DNA of 64,000 bases, taken from positions 34,237 to 98,236 of the forward strand of contig DVJB01000061.1 of NCBI GenBank assembly GCA_018710845.1. Reading direction: 5' to 3'. Source of the stretch: Candidatus Onthomonas avicola. GTDB taxonomy: Bacteria > Bacillota > Clostridia > Oscillospirales > Oscillospiraceae. The notes beneath the pieces are model-generated. The model was not told the origin of the DNA. It worked only from the letters and a program-made list of their open reading frames with translations, and searched no databases. Below, piece after piece: positions 9,585 to 19,355 of the stretch (position 1 is the stretch's first letter; each line of letters begins with the position of its first letter). Made by a program: the position numbers and the translations under genes.

Positions 9585-10364
9585 ATGACCGTGTCAATCC
9601 TGGTGGTGGGAGACGTCGTCTCCGAGGCGGGGCTGGACTGCCTGAGCCGCCGTCTGCGCCCGCTGCAGCGGGAGGAGAAGATCGATTTTACCGTTGTCAA
9701 CGGGGAAAACGCCGCCGGCTGCGGCCTACTGCCCTGGCAAGCGGAGGCCATTCTGGACGCCGGTGCGGACGTCATCACCTTAGGCAACCACACCTGGGGC
9801 AAGCTGAAGATTGCGGATTTCCTGGAGCGCTGCCCGCGCATCCTGCGGCCGGCCAACTATTCCTGGCGGGTGCCGGGACGGGGCTGGGGTGTCTTTGACG
9901 GGCCGCGGGGACTGCGCATCGGCGTGCTCAACCTGGTGGGCCGGGTGAATATGGACCCCAACGTGGAAAACCCCTTCACCACCGCCGACCGGCTGCTGAA
10001 ACAGGCGGAGGCGGATCTGGTGCTGGTGGATTTTCACGCCGAGGCGACGAGCGAGAAGCTGGCGCTGGGCTGGTATCTCGACGGGCGCGCCGCCGCCGTC
10101 TGGGGGACGCACACCCACGTCCCAACCGCGGACGCGCAGGTTCTGCCGCGCGGGACGGGCTACCTCACCGACCTCGGCATGACCGGCCCGGCGAGGTCCA
10201 TCCTCGGCATCCGGCCGGAGCAGTCCATCAACAAATTTCTCGGCGGCCTGCCGCAGCGCTATGAGGCGGCGGACGGCCCGTGCAAGCTGGAGGGCGCGGT
10301 GTTCACCGTGGACCCGGAGCAAAAGCGGTGCCTGTCCGTCCGTCCGGTCGCGCTGCGGGACTGA
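9585..10364 (+). CDS. YmdB-like metallophosphoesterase (TIGR00282 type)
   Basis: SILVVGDVVSEAGLDCL, VVNGENAAGCGL, TLGNHTWGK, WGTHTHVPTAD. Confidence 0.88.
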   Translation: MTVSILVVGDVVSEAGLDCLSRRLRPLQREEKIDFTVVNGENAAGCGLLPWQAEAILDAGADVITLGNHTWGKLKIADFLERCPRILRPANYSWRVPGRGWGVFDGPRGLRIGVLNLVGRVNMDPNVENPFTTADRLLKQAEADLVLVDFHAEATSEKLALGWYLDGRAAAVWGTHTHVPTADAQVLPRGTGYLTDLGMTGPARSILGIRPEQSINKFLGGLPQRYEAADGPCKLEGAVFTVDPEQKRCLSVRPVALRD

Positions 10365-10386
10365 CCGCGCGGAGGGGAGGAACTTC

Positions 10387-10965
10387 ATGTCCAGAGAGAA
10401 GCAGCCGGCGGACGGAAAGGTGCCCGGCTGGCAGGCGGAGATCTATCAGGAGCTGCGCCTGCTGGCCGTTGTGCTCGCCGTGGTCATCCTGCTCTTCCAC
10501 TTTTTTGCCCAGCTCATTGTCGTGGTGGGCGACTCGATGTATCCCACGCTGCACAACGGGGACCTGATGATCGCCTGGCGCTTTCAGTATACCCCGGAGG
10601 CGGGGGACATCGTGGTGGTTCACAAGGAGACGCCGACCATCCAGCAGACCATCGTCAAGCGGGTGATCGCCACCGGCGGCCAGACGGTGGAGCTGGACTA
10701 TGAGGAAAACGCCGTCTATGTCGATGGCGTCCGGCTGGAAGAGGACTATATCAACCTGGAGGAGACCGACCCCATGCTCCCAGTCGGGGATGTGACCAGC
10801 ATCGACGTGCCGGAGGACTGCCTGTTCGTGATGGGAGACAACCGCAACCACTCCACCGACAGCCGCTTCACCTATGATCTGGGCCTGGTGGAGGAGGGGT
10901 ACGTGGTCGGAGAGGCGGTCTGCGTCTTTTTCCCCTTCCAGCATCTCCAGTGGCTGGACAGCTGA
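10387..10965 (+). CDS. lepB: Signal peptidase I
   Basis: VVVGDSMYPTLHNGDLM, VIATGGQTV, FVMGDNRNHSTDSR. Confidence 0.93.
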   Translation: MSREKQPADGKVPGWQAEIYQELRLLAVVLAVVILLFHFFAQLIVVVGDSMYPTLHNGDLMIAWRFQYTPEAGDIVVVHKETPTIQQTIVKRVIATGGQTVELDYEENAVYVDGVRLEEDYINLEETDPMLPVGDVTSIDVPEDCLFVMGDNRNHSTDSRFTYDLGLVEEGYVVGEAVCVFFPFQHLQWLDS

Positions 10966-10983
10966 CAGAAAGGAGGAAGAGGC

Positions 10984-12162
10984 ATGCAGTACCGCAGTGA
11001 CCGGCAGGGCAGGCCGCTCTCCGTCCTCGGCTATGGCTGTCTCCGCTTCCCGCAGACACGGGGCCGCATCGACCTGGCGGAGACGGAGCGGCAGGTGCTC
11101 GCCGCGATTGAGGCGGGAGTGAACTATTTTGACACCGCCTATATCTATTCCGGCAGCGAGGAGGCGCTGGGCGAGATCCTCGCGCGCAACCGCTGCCGCG
11201 ATCGCGTCCACATCACCACCAAGCTGCCGCACTATCTGATCAAAAAACCGGACGACCTGGAGCGCTGCTTTCAGGAGCAGCTGCGCCGCCTGCGGACAGA
11301 CCATGTGGACTACTACCTGATGCACATGCTGCCGGATCTCAGCACCTGGCGGCGGCTGGAGTCCCTCGGCGTACCGGAGTGGCTTGCCGGCAAGCGCGCC
11401 TCCGGCCAGATCGGCGGCGTGGGCTTTTCCTACCACGGGAATACCAACTCCTTTCTGGAGCTGCTGGAGGCCTATGACTGGGATCTCTGTCAGATTCAGT
11501 ATAACTACCTCGACGAGCACACCCAGGCCGGACGGCGTGGCCTCCAGCGCGCGGCGGAGCGGGGCATCCCGGTCGTCATTATGGAGCCGCTGCGCGGCGG
11601 ACGGCTGGTGCATGGCCTGCCGGTGGCGGCGGTCCGCCGCTTTCAAGACGCCCGGCCCCGGCGCTCCCCGGCGGAGTGGGGCCTGCGCTGGCTGTGGGAC
11701 CAGAGCGAGGTGACGGTGGTCCTCTCCGGGATGAACTCGCTGGAGATGGTGCGCGAGAACTGCCGCGCCGCGGACGAGGCACGGCCCGGCCAGCTCACGG
11801 CGGAGGACTTCCGGATGTTTGAGGACGTGAAGGCCGCCATCAACGCCAAGATCAAGGTGGGCTGCACCGGCTGCGGCTACTGCATGCCCTGTCCGCACGG
11901 GGTGGACATCCCCGGCTCATTCCGCTGCTATAACGCGCGGTATACCGACGGGCTGTATACGGCGATGAAGGAGTACTTCCTCTGCACCACCCTGCGGGGA
12001 CGGCAGAGCAACGCCGGGCGCTGCGTCGGCTGCGGCCGGTGCGAGCGCCGCTGTCCGCAGGCGATTCCTATCCGCCAGAAGCTGCACGAGGCGGCCCGCG
12101 TGCTGGAAAATCCCGCCTATCACATCGTGCGCGCCGCTGCGCGGCTGATCGGCCGGTTTTGA
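10984..12162 (+). CDS. Aldo/keto reductase with C-terminal 4Fe-4S domain
   Basis: FDTAYIYSGSEEALGEIL; GCTGCGYCMPCPHGVDIP; CVGCGRCERRCPQ. Confidence 0.9.
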   Translation: MQYRSDRQGRPLSVLGYGCLRFPQTRGRIDLAETERQVLAAIEAGVNYFDTAYIYSGSEEALGEILARNRCRDRVHITTKLPHYLIKKPDDLERCFQEQLRRLRTDHVDYYLMHMLPDLSTWRRLESLGVPEWLAGKRASGQIGGVGFSYHGNTNSFLELLEAYDWDLCQIQYNYLDEHTQAGRRGLQRAAERGIPVVIMEPLRGGRLVHGLPVAAVRRFQDARPRRSPAEWGLRWLWDQSEVTVVLSGMNSLEMVRENCRAADEARPGQLTAEDFRMFEDVKAAINAKIKVGCTGCGYCMPCPHGVDIPGSFRCYNARYTDGLYTAMKEYFLCTTLRGRQSNAGRCVGCGRCERRCPQAIPIRQKLHEAARVLENPAYHIVRAAARLIGRF

Positions 12163-12206
12163 ATCAGCAGCCGGAGCTTTCAATTGCAAATTTTCTATGA
12201 ACGCCC

Positions 12207-12235
12207 TTGCAATTTAATTCTAAAAGAGGTATGAT
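12207..12235 (+). promoter_or_regulatory. htpG promoter
   Basis: TTGCAA-N17-TATGAT directly upstream of the CIRCE element. Confidence 0.75.
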
Positions 12236-12238
12236 ATG

Positions 12239-12265
12239 TTAGCACTCGAAAGAAATGAGTGCTAA
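12239..12265 (+). promoter_or_regulatory. CIRCE element (HrcA operator)
   Basis: TTAGCACTC-N9-GAGTGCTAA, perfect match to the CIRCE consensus. Confidence 0.95.
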
Positions 12266-12310
12266 CATATTTTGTTTGCAAAGTAGTTCCAATAGACGGA
12301 GGCATGAATC

Positions 12311-14230
12311 ATGGAAAAGCGCCAGTTTAAGGCGGAGTCCCAGCGGATGCTGGACCTGATGATCAACTCGATCTACACCCACAAAGAGATCTTCCTGCGG
12401 GAGCTGATCTCCAACGCCAGCGACGCGATTGACAAGCTGGCCTACCGCGCCCTCACGGACGACAGCGTCGGCCTGAACCGCTCCGACTTCAAGATCGTCC
12501 TGTCGGTGGACAAGGACGCGCGCACGCTCACCATCTCGGACAACGGCATCGGCATGACGGCCGAGGAGATGGAGGCCGACCTCGGCACGATCGCCAAGAG
12601 CGGCTCGCTCCAGTTCAAACAGGAGATGGCCGCCAAGGAGGGCGTCGAGGACGCGGACGTGGACATCATCGGCCAGTTCGGCGTGGGCTTCTACTCCGCG
12701 TTCATGGTGGCAGACCGGATCGAGGTGCTCAGCCGCGCCTTTGGCTCGGAGCAGGCATATCTGTGGGAGTCGGCCGGTGCGGACGGCTATACCATCACTG
12801 AGGCGTCCAAGGACAGCGCGGGCACCGATATCGTCCTGCACATTAAGGAGGACGGCGAGGAGGAGCAGTACAGCCAGTATCTGGACAAGAACCGCCTCTC
12901 CCGCCTGGTGAAGAAGTACTCCGACTATATCCACTACCCCATCACCATGCTGATGGACAAGTCCCGCCAGAAGCCAAAGCCGGAGGACGCGGGGGACGAT
13001 GATACCCCTGAGTGGGAGGACTATCAGGAGTGGGAGACCCTCAACTCCATGGTGCCCCTCTGGCAGAAGAAGAAAGAGGACGTCACCGAGGAGGAGTACA
13101 ACTCCTTCTACACCGACAAGTTCGGCGATTGGGAGAAGCCGCTGGCCAATCTGCGCGTGAGCGTGGAGGGCAACGTGACCTACGACGCCCTGCTCTATAT
13201 CCCCGGCCGCACGCCGTATGACTTCTACACCCGCGATTACAAGAAGGGTCTGCAGCTCTACTCCTCCGGCGTGCTCATCATGGACAACTGTGCCGACCTG
13301 CTGCCGGAGCACTTCCGCTTTGTCAAGGGCGTGGTGGACACCCCGGATGTCAGCCTGAACATCTCCCGTGAGATGCTCCAGCACACCCGTCAGCTCAAGG
13401 TGATCGCCAAGAATCTGGAGAAGAAGATCAAGGCGGAGCTGCTGCGCATCCAGAAGGAGGACCGCGAGAAGTACCGCCAGTTCTGGAAGAGTTTCGGCCT
13501 GAACGTCAAGTACGGCGCGGTGGCGGACTACGGCATGAACAAGGACAAGGTGCTCGAGCTGCTGATGTTTGCCTCCTCCCAGGAGCTGGAGGGGACCACC
13601 CTGCAGGAGTACAAGGACCGCATGCCCGAGAGCCAGGAGTTCATTTACTATGCCGCCGGCGAGGACGCCGCGCAGCTCGGCAAGCTGCCGCAGGCGGAGC
13701 GGATTCTGGACAAGGGCTATGAGATCCTCTATCTGACCGACGAGGTGGACGAGTTCGTGATGCAGGCCATCGGCGAGTTCGACGGCAAGAAGCTCAAGAG
13801 CATCAACGACGAGGACGCCCTCCCCGAGACGGAGGAGGAGAAGAAGGCCGCCGAGGAGAAGGCCCAGTCCGGCAAGGAGGTGCTCGACTTCCTGAAGGAG
13901 ACGCTGGGCGGCAAGATCAAGGAGGCCCGTATCTCCAAGATCCTGAAGAGCCACGCCGTCTGCATGACCTCTGACGGCCCGATGTCCATTGAGATGGAAA
14001 AGTATATGAAGCGCCAGGGCGCCGACATGGCGGGGATGCAGGCCGAGCGCGTGCTCGAGATCAACCCGGACTCGGAGGCCTACGCCGCGCTCAAGACCGC
14101 TGTGGAGCAGGACAAGGAGAAGGCAAAGATCTACGCCGAGGTGCTCTACAACCAGGCGCTGCTGATCGCCGGCCTGCCCATCGAGGATCCGGCCGCCTAT
14201 ACCGACCTGATCTGCGGCCTGCTCAAGTGA
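12311..14230 (+). CDS. htpG: Molecular chaperone HtpG (Hsp90)
   Basis: ELISNASDAIDKLAYRAL, DNGIGMT, GQFGVGFYSAFMVAD. Confidence 0.96.
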   Translation: MEKRQFKAESQRMLDLMINSIYTHKEIFLRELISNASDAIDKLAYRALTDDSVGLNRSDFKIVLSVDKDARTLTISDNGIGMTAEEMEADLGTIAKSGSLQFKQEMAAKEGVEDADVDIIGQFGVGFYSAFMVADRIEVLSRAFGSEQAYLWESAGADGYTITEASKDSAGTDIVLHIKEDGEEEQYSQYLDKNRLSRLVKKYSDYIHYPITMLMDKSRQKPKPEDAGDDDTPEWEDYQEWETLNSMVPLWQKKKEDVTEEEYNSFYTDKFGDWEKPLANLRVSVEGNVTYDALLYIPGRTPYDFYTRDYKKGLQLYSSGVLIMDNCADLLPEHFRFVKGVVDTPDVSLNISREMLQHTRQLKVIAKNLEKKIKAELLRIQKEDREKYRQFWKSFGLNVKYGAVADYGMNKDKVLELLMFASSQELEGTTLQEYKDRMPESQEFIYYAAGEDAAQLGKLPQAERILDKGYEILYLTDEVDEFVMQAIGEFDGKKLKSINDEDALPETEEEKKAAEEKAQSGKEVLDFLKETLGGKIKEARISKILKSHAVCMTSDGPMSIEMEKYMKRQGADMAGMQAERVLEINPDSEAYAALKTAVEQDKEKAKIYAEVLYNQALLIAGLPIEDPAAYTDLICGLLK

Positions 14231-14259
14231 GAGAGCGGACCGCCGCATCCGAGAAAGAC

Positions 14260-14302
14260 AACCGCCCCGCGGAGCCGAAGAACGGTTCCGCGGGGCGGTT
14301 TT
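14260..14302 (+). terminator. Intrinsic terminator after htpG
   Basis: AACCGCCCCGCGGA ... TCCGCGGGGCGGTT TT. Confidence 0.75.
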
Positions 14303-14316
14303 GTCACCCAAAGGCT

Positions 14317-14340
14317 GCGGAGCAGCCGAAGCTGCTCCGC
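14317..14340. repeat. Perfect short hairpin between htpG and the GH3 gene
   Basis: GCGGAGCAGC-CGAA-GCTGCTCCGC. Confidence 0.5.
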
Positions 14341-14355
14341 AAGGATGTTTGGAGA

Positions 14356-16944
14356 TTACTCGGCGTCCGGCGCCACATAGGAGGCGGCATACGCGTCGTA
14401 GTCGAAGTTCTGAAGCTCGCTGATCGGATCAGCGGAGTAGGTGGCGACACGCTCGTCGTCGATCACACCAGACCAGTTCATGCCGAAGGCAAAGTCATAG
14501 GTGTTGCCGGCAGCGTCGGTGTAGCACTCCATATCGCGGGGCACGTCCTCGAGCTGAGCCTCGACAGCCTCCATGGAGGCGGGCTGCTGGAAGACCAGCA
14601 GGCCGTTCGGCTCGGTCTGGCCCAGGATGATCTCGGCCACGACCTCAGTGCGCTGGCTGTTGTAGCAGGCCAGGATGACGTCGGCCATCGGCTCGACCTC
14701 AGACCAGACCATGCCGCGGTCCATCTTCATGGAGACGATGACGGGGATGTCACCGGCCACGGAGTCGGCATACTGCAGGGCCTCCAGGTCGCCGTAGTTG
14801 GGAACGGCGGCGGCGGTGTTGCCCTTGTAGGAGCGGTTCTGCTTCTCACCGTCGATGATCATACCGGAAATGGAGGGATCACGGGCGGTGTCGGCAGTGT
14901 ACTCACCATACTGCAGGTTGGGCGGGAACCAGTAGTCATCTTCGGAGAACAGGGTGCCGTTCTGATAGGCCTCCATGTAGTCCCAAGCGCTGAGATAGCC
15001 GTCATAGTAAGAGATGAGATAGGGGTTGCTCATACCGACCAGGATGTAGTCGCACGCGGCGATCTCCTCGGCGGTTGCACGGGTCAGGTCGTCCTTGGTG
15101 TAGGTGGCGTTGCCATCGGCGTCCGCCTCACCGGAGGGGTCACCCAGGGTGTCGGTGACGACGTTGAAGTACTGGCCCAGGACCTCGAGATCCATGCCGG
15201 GGGTCCAAGAGGGAGTGCCCTCGCTCACGCCGCCCATCCAGCTCACGCTGAAGCCGGTGTTGTAGACATAGGGGACATAGACGGTGGGCTTCTCAGTGGA
15301 CTCGCCCTCGGCAGCCGCGATGGTGCCGTCGTTCTTCAGCATGACGACGCTCTGACGCTGAGTCTCCAGGCCGAACTCGCTGGCCTCGCCGGTGGAGATG
15401 ATCTCATCGGCATAGGCGGAGTCGCTGTAGGGCTGGTCAAACATGTTCAGGTTCATCATGACCAGGATGTAGTTGTAGGCCGCGTGGCTGACGATCTCGT
15501 CAGCGGCCTCCTGGCCGTTGCGCTCCACCAGGACGTTGTAGGCCTCGGCCACGGTCTCCATGGTGCCATAGCCGCCCAGCAGCTCGACGCCCTGCTCCCA
15601 GCCGAACGCAATGCGCTCGGCCTCAGAGGCGAGGTCCTCAGCGCCCCAGACACCGGCGAAGGTGAAGATGCCCCAGTCGGTGATCTTCAGGCTGTCATAG
15701 CCAAACTCGTCCAGCATGCCATACATATAGGCGTTGTAGGCGCCGGCCAGCTCTTCGCCGCCGTAGGGGTTACCCTCGCCGTCCACGTTGACGGAGTACT
15801 GGGTCATGATACCGGAGGAGCCGGTCAGGCCGGGCAGGGAGAACACGCCGTCAAAATAGGTGATCAGGTGCGCTTCCAGGTTGTCGCCCGGGAACACGGC
15901 GTAGCGCGCGGAGACGTGGTGGTCATCTCGGCCACCCTCGGTCGCGCCGGCGCCGGCATAGTGCTTGGTGAAGCAGTAGACGGACTCATCGCCCCAGCCC
16001 AGATCGGTGCCGTCCTCGGCATAGGTGGACTGCATCGCGTTGACATAGGCGGTGGCAATGTCCAGCGTCAGCTGCGGATCCTCACCATAGGTGCCACCGG
16101 CACGGCTCATGGTGGGGGAGGCGATGTCCACCTGAGGACCGAGCAGGGCGGTGACGCCGGCCGCGCGGTACTGCTTGGCGGTCTCATTGCCGATCTCCGC
16201 GGCCAGCTCGGGATCCATGGTCGCGGCCAGAGAGACGGTCTCGATCATGCCGGAGATATTGGCGGGGTCGATGGAGATCATCGCGGGGATGCCGTAATAG
16301 CAGCTCTCAGCCACGGCCTGAATGGCGTTGGCCCACTTGGCGTGGTCGCCGCCGCCGCGGCCGATATTACGGGTGACGCCGCCGCGGCCGCCGGCCTGCA
16401 GATAGGTGGCGGAGCCGTCGTCAGCGGTGAGGGGATCAGTGGTGAAGTCGCCCCAGCCGCCGTGGGCCAGGATCGCGGCCATCTCGGAACCCTGCATCAG
16501 GCTGATCAGGTTCTCCGCGCGCTCCTCGCTGGACAGACGCCAGTCCTCATAGGGGTCCAGCTCGCCGTTCTGGTTCAGGTCCTTGAAGGCGTAGCCGTCA
16601 GCCTCGACGACATGGACGCCGGAGTTGGGGGACAGGCCCAGGGTCTCGCCGTCCTGGTTCTCAATCATGATCCAGCCGTCGGCGGTCTCGGTGACGGTGT
16701 ACAGGGCGCCGTCGCCGGGCTCCGGGATGTAGGTCTCCGCCGTCAGGGCGAGGGCGGGAGCCTCCTCTTCGGGTGTCTCCTCAGGGGTCTCTTCGGGGGT
16801 CTCAGCGGCATCATCAGTGGTGGTGTCACTGGTGGTGTCGTCCGCCGCAGTGTCGTCTGTCGTGGTGTCGCCGCCGCATGCGGCCAGGCTGAACACCATC
16901 ATCAGAGCGAGCAGCAGGGCCAGAAACCGGTTGCTGTGCTTCAT
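14356..16944 (-). CDS. Glycoside hydrolase family 3 lipoprotein
   Basis: Lipobox (MVFSLAACGG), acidic T/D/E linker, GH3 N-domain (GGTYGEDPQL, FTKHYAGAG, SLKITDWG) and C-domain (ETQRQSVVMLKND). Confidence 0.85.
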   Translation of the reverse strand: MKHSNRFLALLLALMMVFSLAACGGDTTTDDTAADDTTSDTTTDDAAETPEETPEETPEEEAPALALTAETYIPEPGDGALYTVTETADGWIMIENQDGETLGLSPNSGVHVVEADGYAFKDLNQNGELDPYEDWRLSSEERAENLISLMQGSEMAAILAHGGWGDFTTDPLTADDGSATYLQAGGRGGVTRNIGRGGGDHAKWANAIQAVAESCYYGIPAMISIDPANISGMIETVSLAATMDPELAAEIGNETAKQYRAAGVTALLGPQVDIASPTMSRAGGTYGEDPQLTLDIATAYVNAMQSTYAEDGTDLGWGDESVYCFTKHYAGAGATEGGRDDHHVSARYAVFPGDNLEAHLITYFDGVFSLPGLTGSSGIMTQYSVNVDGEGNPYGGEELAGAYNAYMYGMLDEFGYDSLKITDWGIFTFAGVWGAEDLASEAERIAFGWEQGVELLGGYGTMETVAEAYNVLVERNGQEAADEIVSHAAYNYILVMMNLNMFDQPYSDSAYADEIISTGEASEFGLETQRQSVVMLKNDGTIAAAEGESTEKPTVYVPYVYNTGFSVSWMGGVSEGTPSWTPGMDLEVLGQYFNVVTDTLGDPSGEADADGNATYTKDDLTRATAEEIAACDYILVGMSNPYLISYYDGYLSAWDYMEAYQNGTLFSEDDYWFPPNLQYGEYTADTARDPSISGMIIDGEKQNRSYKGNTAAAVPNYGDLEALQYADSVAGDIPVIVSMKMDRGMVWSEVEPMADVILACYNSQRTEVVAEIILGQTEPNGLLVFQQPASMEAVEAQLEDVPRDMECYTDAAGNTYDFAFGMNWSGVIDDERVATYSADPISELQNFDYDAYAASYVAPDAE

Positions 16945-17080
16945 TGGCTGTTCTCCTCCTTTTTTCTGGTCAGGCAGGCGCGCCGGAAAGTGCGGCGCGC
17001 CTGCCGTTCGTGGGTAGGTACTATACGCGCCCTGAGAGTGCCCGCCAGGGAAGGGCGCCCGTCAGGCCACGTTTCGCAAC

Positions 17081-17377
17081 TTATTGCGCGTAGGGATCAG
17101 CGTAGGGATCCTCAGCAGGAGCAGCATAGGGATCCTCAGTGGCAGCGTCGTCCTCAGCAGGCGCAGCATAGGGATCCTCCGTGGCGGCGTCATCCTCAGC
17201 GGCGGCGTCATCCTCCGTGGCGGCGTCGTCCTCAGTGGCGGCGTCATCCGTGGTGTCGGAAGTGCTGGCGCTGTCGCCGGTGTCGGCGCTGTTGTCCTCG
17301 GTGGGACCGCAGGCGACCAGGCAGAACACCATGGCCAGAGCCATCAGCAGGGCAAACAGCTTCTTGTAGGTTTTCAT
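17081..17377 (-). CDS. Small acidic repeat lipoprotein
   Basis: Lipoprotein signal MKTYKKLFALLMALAMVFCLVACG followed by repeated AATEDD / AATEDPYAAPAED units; RBS AAAAAGGAGG. Confidence 0.7.
   Translation of the reverse strand: MKTYKKLFALLMALAMVFCLVACGPTEDNSADTGDSASTSDTTDDAATEDDAATEDDAAAEDDAATEDPYAAPAEDDAATEDPYAAPAEDPYADPYAQ
17087..17250. repeat. Degenerate tandem repeat encoding acidic hexa-/deca-peptides
   Basis: Repeated GGCGGCGTCATCCTC / GCATAGGGATCCTC units. Confidence 0.7.
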
Positions 17378-17874
17378 GTTTTTTTCCTCCTTTTTTCTGG
17401 TCGCTTACATTTTGTAAGCAATCAAATCATATCATAGTGAACATTCCCAGACAATTCGCATTTTCACCAAAAAGGATGGAGTGAGTTTTGTTGGATTCTA
17501 CAATTTTGGCCGTCTGGCGGAGGGGATACTGATTCATTTTCACAAAAACGACAAAATATTCCGTCCATAAAATGCAATGAACGCACAGCGTTCATGCTGC
17601 CGGCGCATTCTGCGCCGCCGCCATGGTTTTGTCCCGTCTCTGTGCGTTTTTCCCTTCCGGCGGGGCAAAGGAGCAAAAAATGTGTTGGAAAGACTGGGCA
17701 GATTTGATAAAATCTTTCATCATTTTTTAAGGAATCTTTAGATTCCTTTTATGGATTTCGTGACATTCCCGTATTATAATGCTCTTACCCCACACAGGGG
17801 CCTGACCGGATCGCGGCGGCCGGCACGCCGCGGCCGGGCGGGATGACTCACTGTTGATAAGAGAGGTGCTCGAC

Positions 17875-18543
17875 ATGCAACGCGTGGCGAACTTGGCGTC
17901 CAGGTATTCGCACGCCTGGGTGCTCCTGTATTTCCTGTTGTACTTGCCCTGGTTTGGCTGGCTGGAGAGCCGGGACATCTCCCGGTGTACCATCGTGCAG
18001 CTGCAGGTGGATGAGCTGATTCCGTTTTGCGAGTATTTTGTGGTCCCCTATCTGCTGTGGTTTTTCTACATGGCGGCCGGCATCGGCTACCTGCTGCTCA
18101 CCCAGCCGCGGGAGAACTTCTACCGCTTTGCCGCGGTGCTCTTTGGCGGCATGACGGTCTGCCTGGTGATCTATACCTTCTTCTATACCGGGCTGGACCT
18201 GCGTCCGCAGATTGACCCGGACAAGAACATCTTCACCTGGATGGTCGCGCAGGTCTGGGCGGTGGACACCAGCACAAACGTCTGTCCCAGCATCCACTGC
18301 TTTGCGACCCTGGCCCTGCAGGCGGGGCTGAAGCGCGCGGGCCTCGACCGGCGCCATCCGGGCGTATTTATCGCCAGCGCCGTGCTGGCCGTGCTCATCG
18401 TGCTGTCCACCGTGATGCTCAAGCAGCACTCGGTGCTCGACGTGATCTGCGCCTTCCTGCTCGCGAGCGTGATGCATCGCCTGGTCTACCGCTCGCGGCC
18501 GATGTACATGCCCCGCGCCCGCCTGCGTCTGAACCGCGGGTAA
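17875..18543 (+). CDS. PAP2-family membrane phosphatase/phosphotransferase
   Basis: CPSIHCFATLALQ and KQHSVLDVICAF PAP2-like motifs; ATG at 17875 has RBS GAGAGGTG (a TTG at 17854 is possible). Confidence 0.8.
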   Translation: MQRVANLASRYSHAWVLLYFLLYLPWFGWLESRDISRCTIVQLQVDELIPFCEYFVVPYLLWFFYMAAGIGYLLLTQPRENFYRFAAVLFGGMTVCLVIYTFFYTGLDLRPQIDPDKNIFTWMVAQVWAVDTSTNVCPSIHCFATLALQAGLKRAGLDRRHPGVFIASAVLAVLIVLSTVMLKQHSVLDVICAFLLASVMHRLVYRSRPMYMPRARLRLNRG

Positions 18544-18566
18544 ACCGAAAATACAGCAAAAAGCAA

Positions 18567-18600
18567 AAAGCCTTCCTCCTGATCTTGGGAGGAAGGCTTT
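18567..18600. terminator. Intrinsic terminator, possibly bidirectional
   Basis: AAAGCCTTCCTCC-tgatcttg-GGAGGAAGGCTTT. Confidence 0.75.
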
Positions 18601-18641
18601 GCTATGCCGCTGCGCGGCGGCTGCCGGGTTTGACCGCGCGC

Positions 18642-19259
18642 TCAGCGGATAAAATTGGTGGAGATCTTCTCGTTTTCCGGGTGAGGGAGACCATTTTCCC
18701 GGCCGAGGGCGATGCAGCGCAGCAGCCAGGCCATATTTTTGCCGATGTTGTACATCGTCATCAGGCCCTCCTTGTCCTGCTGCACCTGCTCAGGCTCGTT
18801 GCCGTAGACGTGGTTCCAGTAGGTGGAGGAGACCACCGGCATGGAGCAGATGGTAAAGTATTTGTTGATGACGTCAAACGAGGCGGTCGTCCCCGCGCGG
18901 CGGGCGCTGAGCACAGCCGCGCCGGGCTTATAGGCGAAGTGACGCCCGCCGGAATAGAACGCGCGGTCGAGCACCGCCAGCAGCCGGGCGCTCGGGTGGG
19001 CGTAATAGACTGGGGAGCCGAAGACAAAGCCGTCGCAGCTCTCGGCCTTCTCCGCCAGCTCGTTGGCGATGTCGTCAAAGACGCATTTTCCCGTCTTCCG
19101 GCAGGAGCCGCAGGCGATGCAGTCGGGCAGCGGCGCGTTTCAGACCCAGATGGTCTCCGTCTCAATCCCCTCTTCGTGCAGGGCGCGTGCCACCTCGGCG
19201 AGCGCCGCTCCGGTGCAGCCGTTTTTACGCGAGCTGCCGTTGACCAGCATGACTTTCAT
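18642..19259 (-). pseudogene. Flavodoxin-like NAD(P)H-dependent FMN reductase interrupted by an in-frame TGA (19140-19142)
   Basis: Same frame reads MKVMLVNGSSRKNGCTGAALAEVARALHEEGIETETIWV*NAPLPDCIACGSCRKTGKCVFDDIANEL...TNFIR*. Confidence 0.75.
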
Positions 19260-19355
19260 GACAGTTCCCTCCTTAGGAATAGGAATACCAGTATATCACC
19301 TGGAGCCCGTTCCAGGTCAAGCGTGCGGACAGAAGTTTGGTTGGAGATTGCCGTC

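Noticed and set aside
17087-17250. Possible CRISPR-like repeat array
   Set aside because: Repeats are short, in-frame, contiguous and code for acidic peptides inside a lipoprotein gene; there are no unique spacers.
19140-19142. Genetic-code reassignment of TGA (for example TGA = Gly) to explain the flavodoxin gene
   Set aside because: Many intact genes in the window terminate at TGA, so TGA is a normal stop here.
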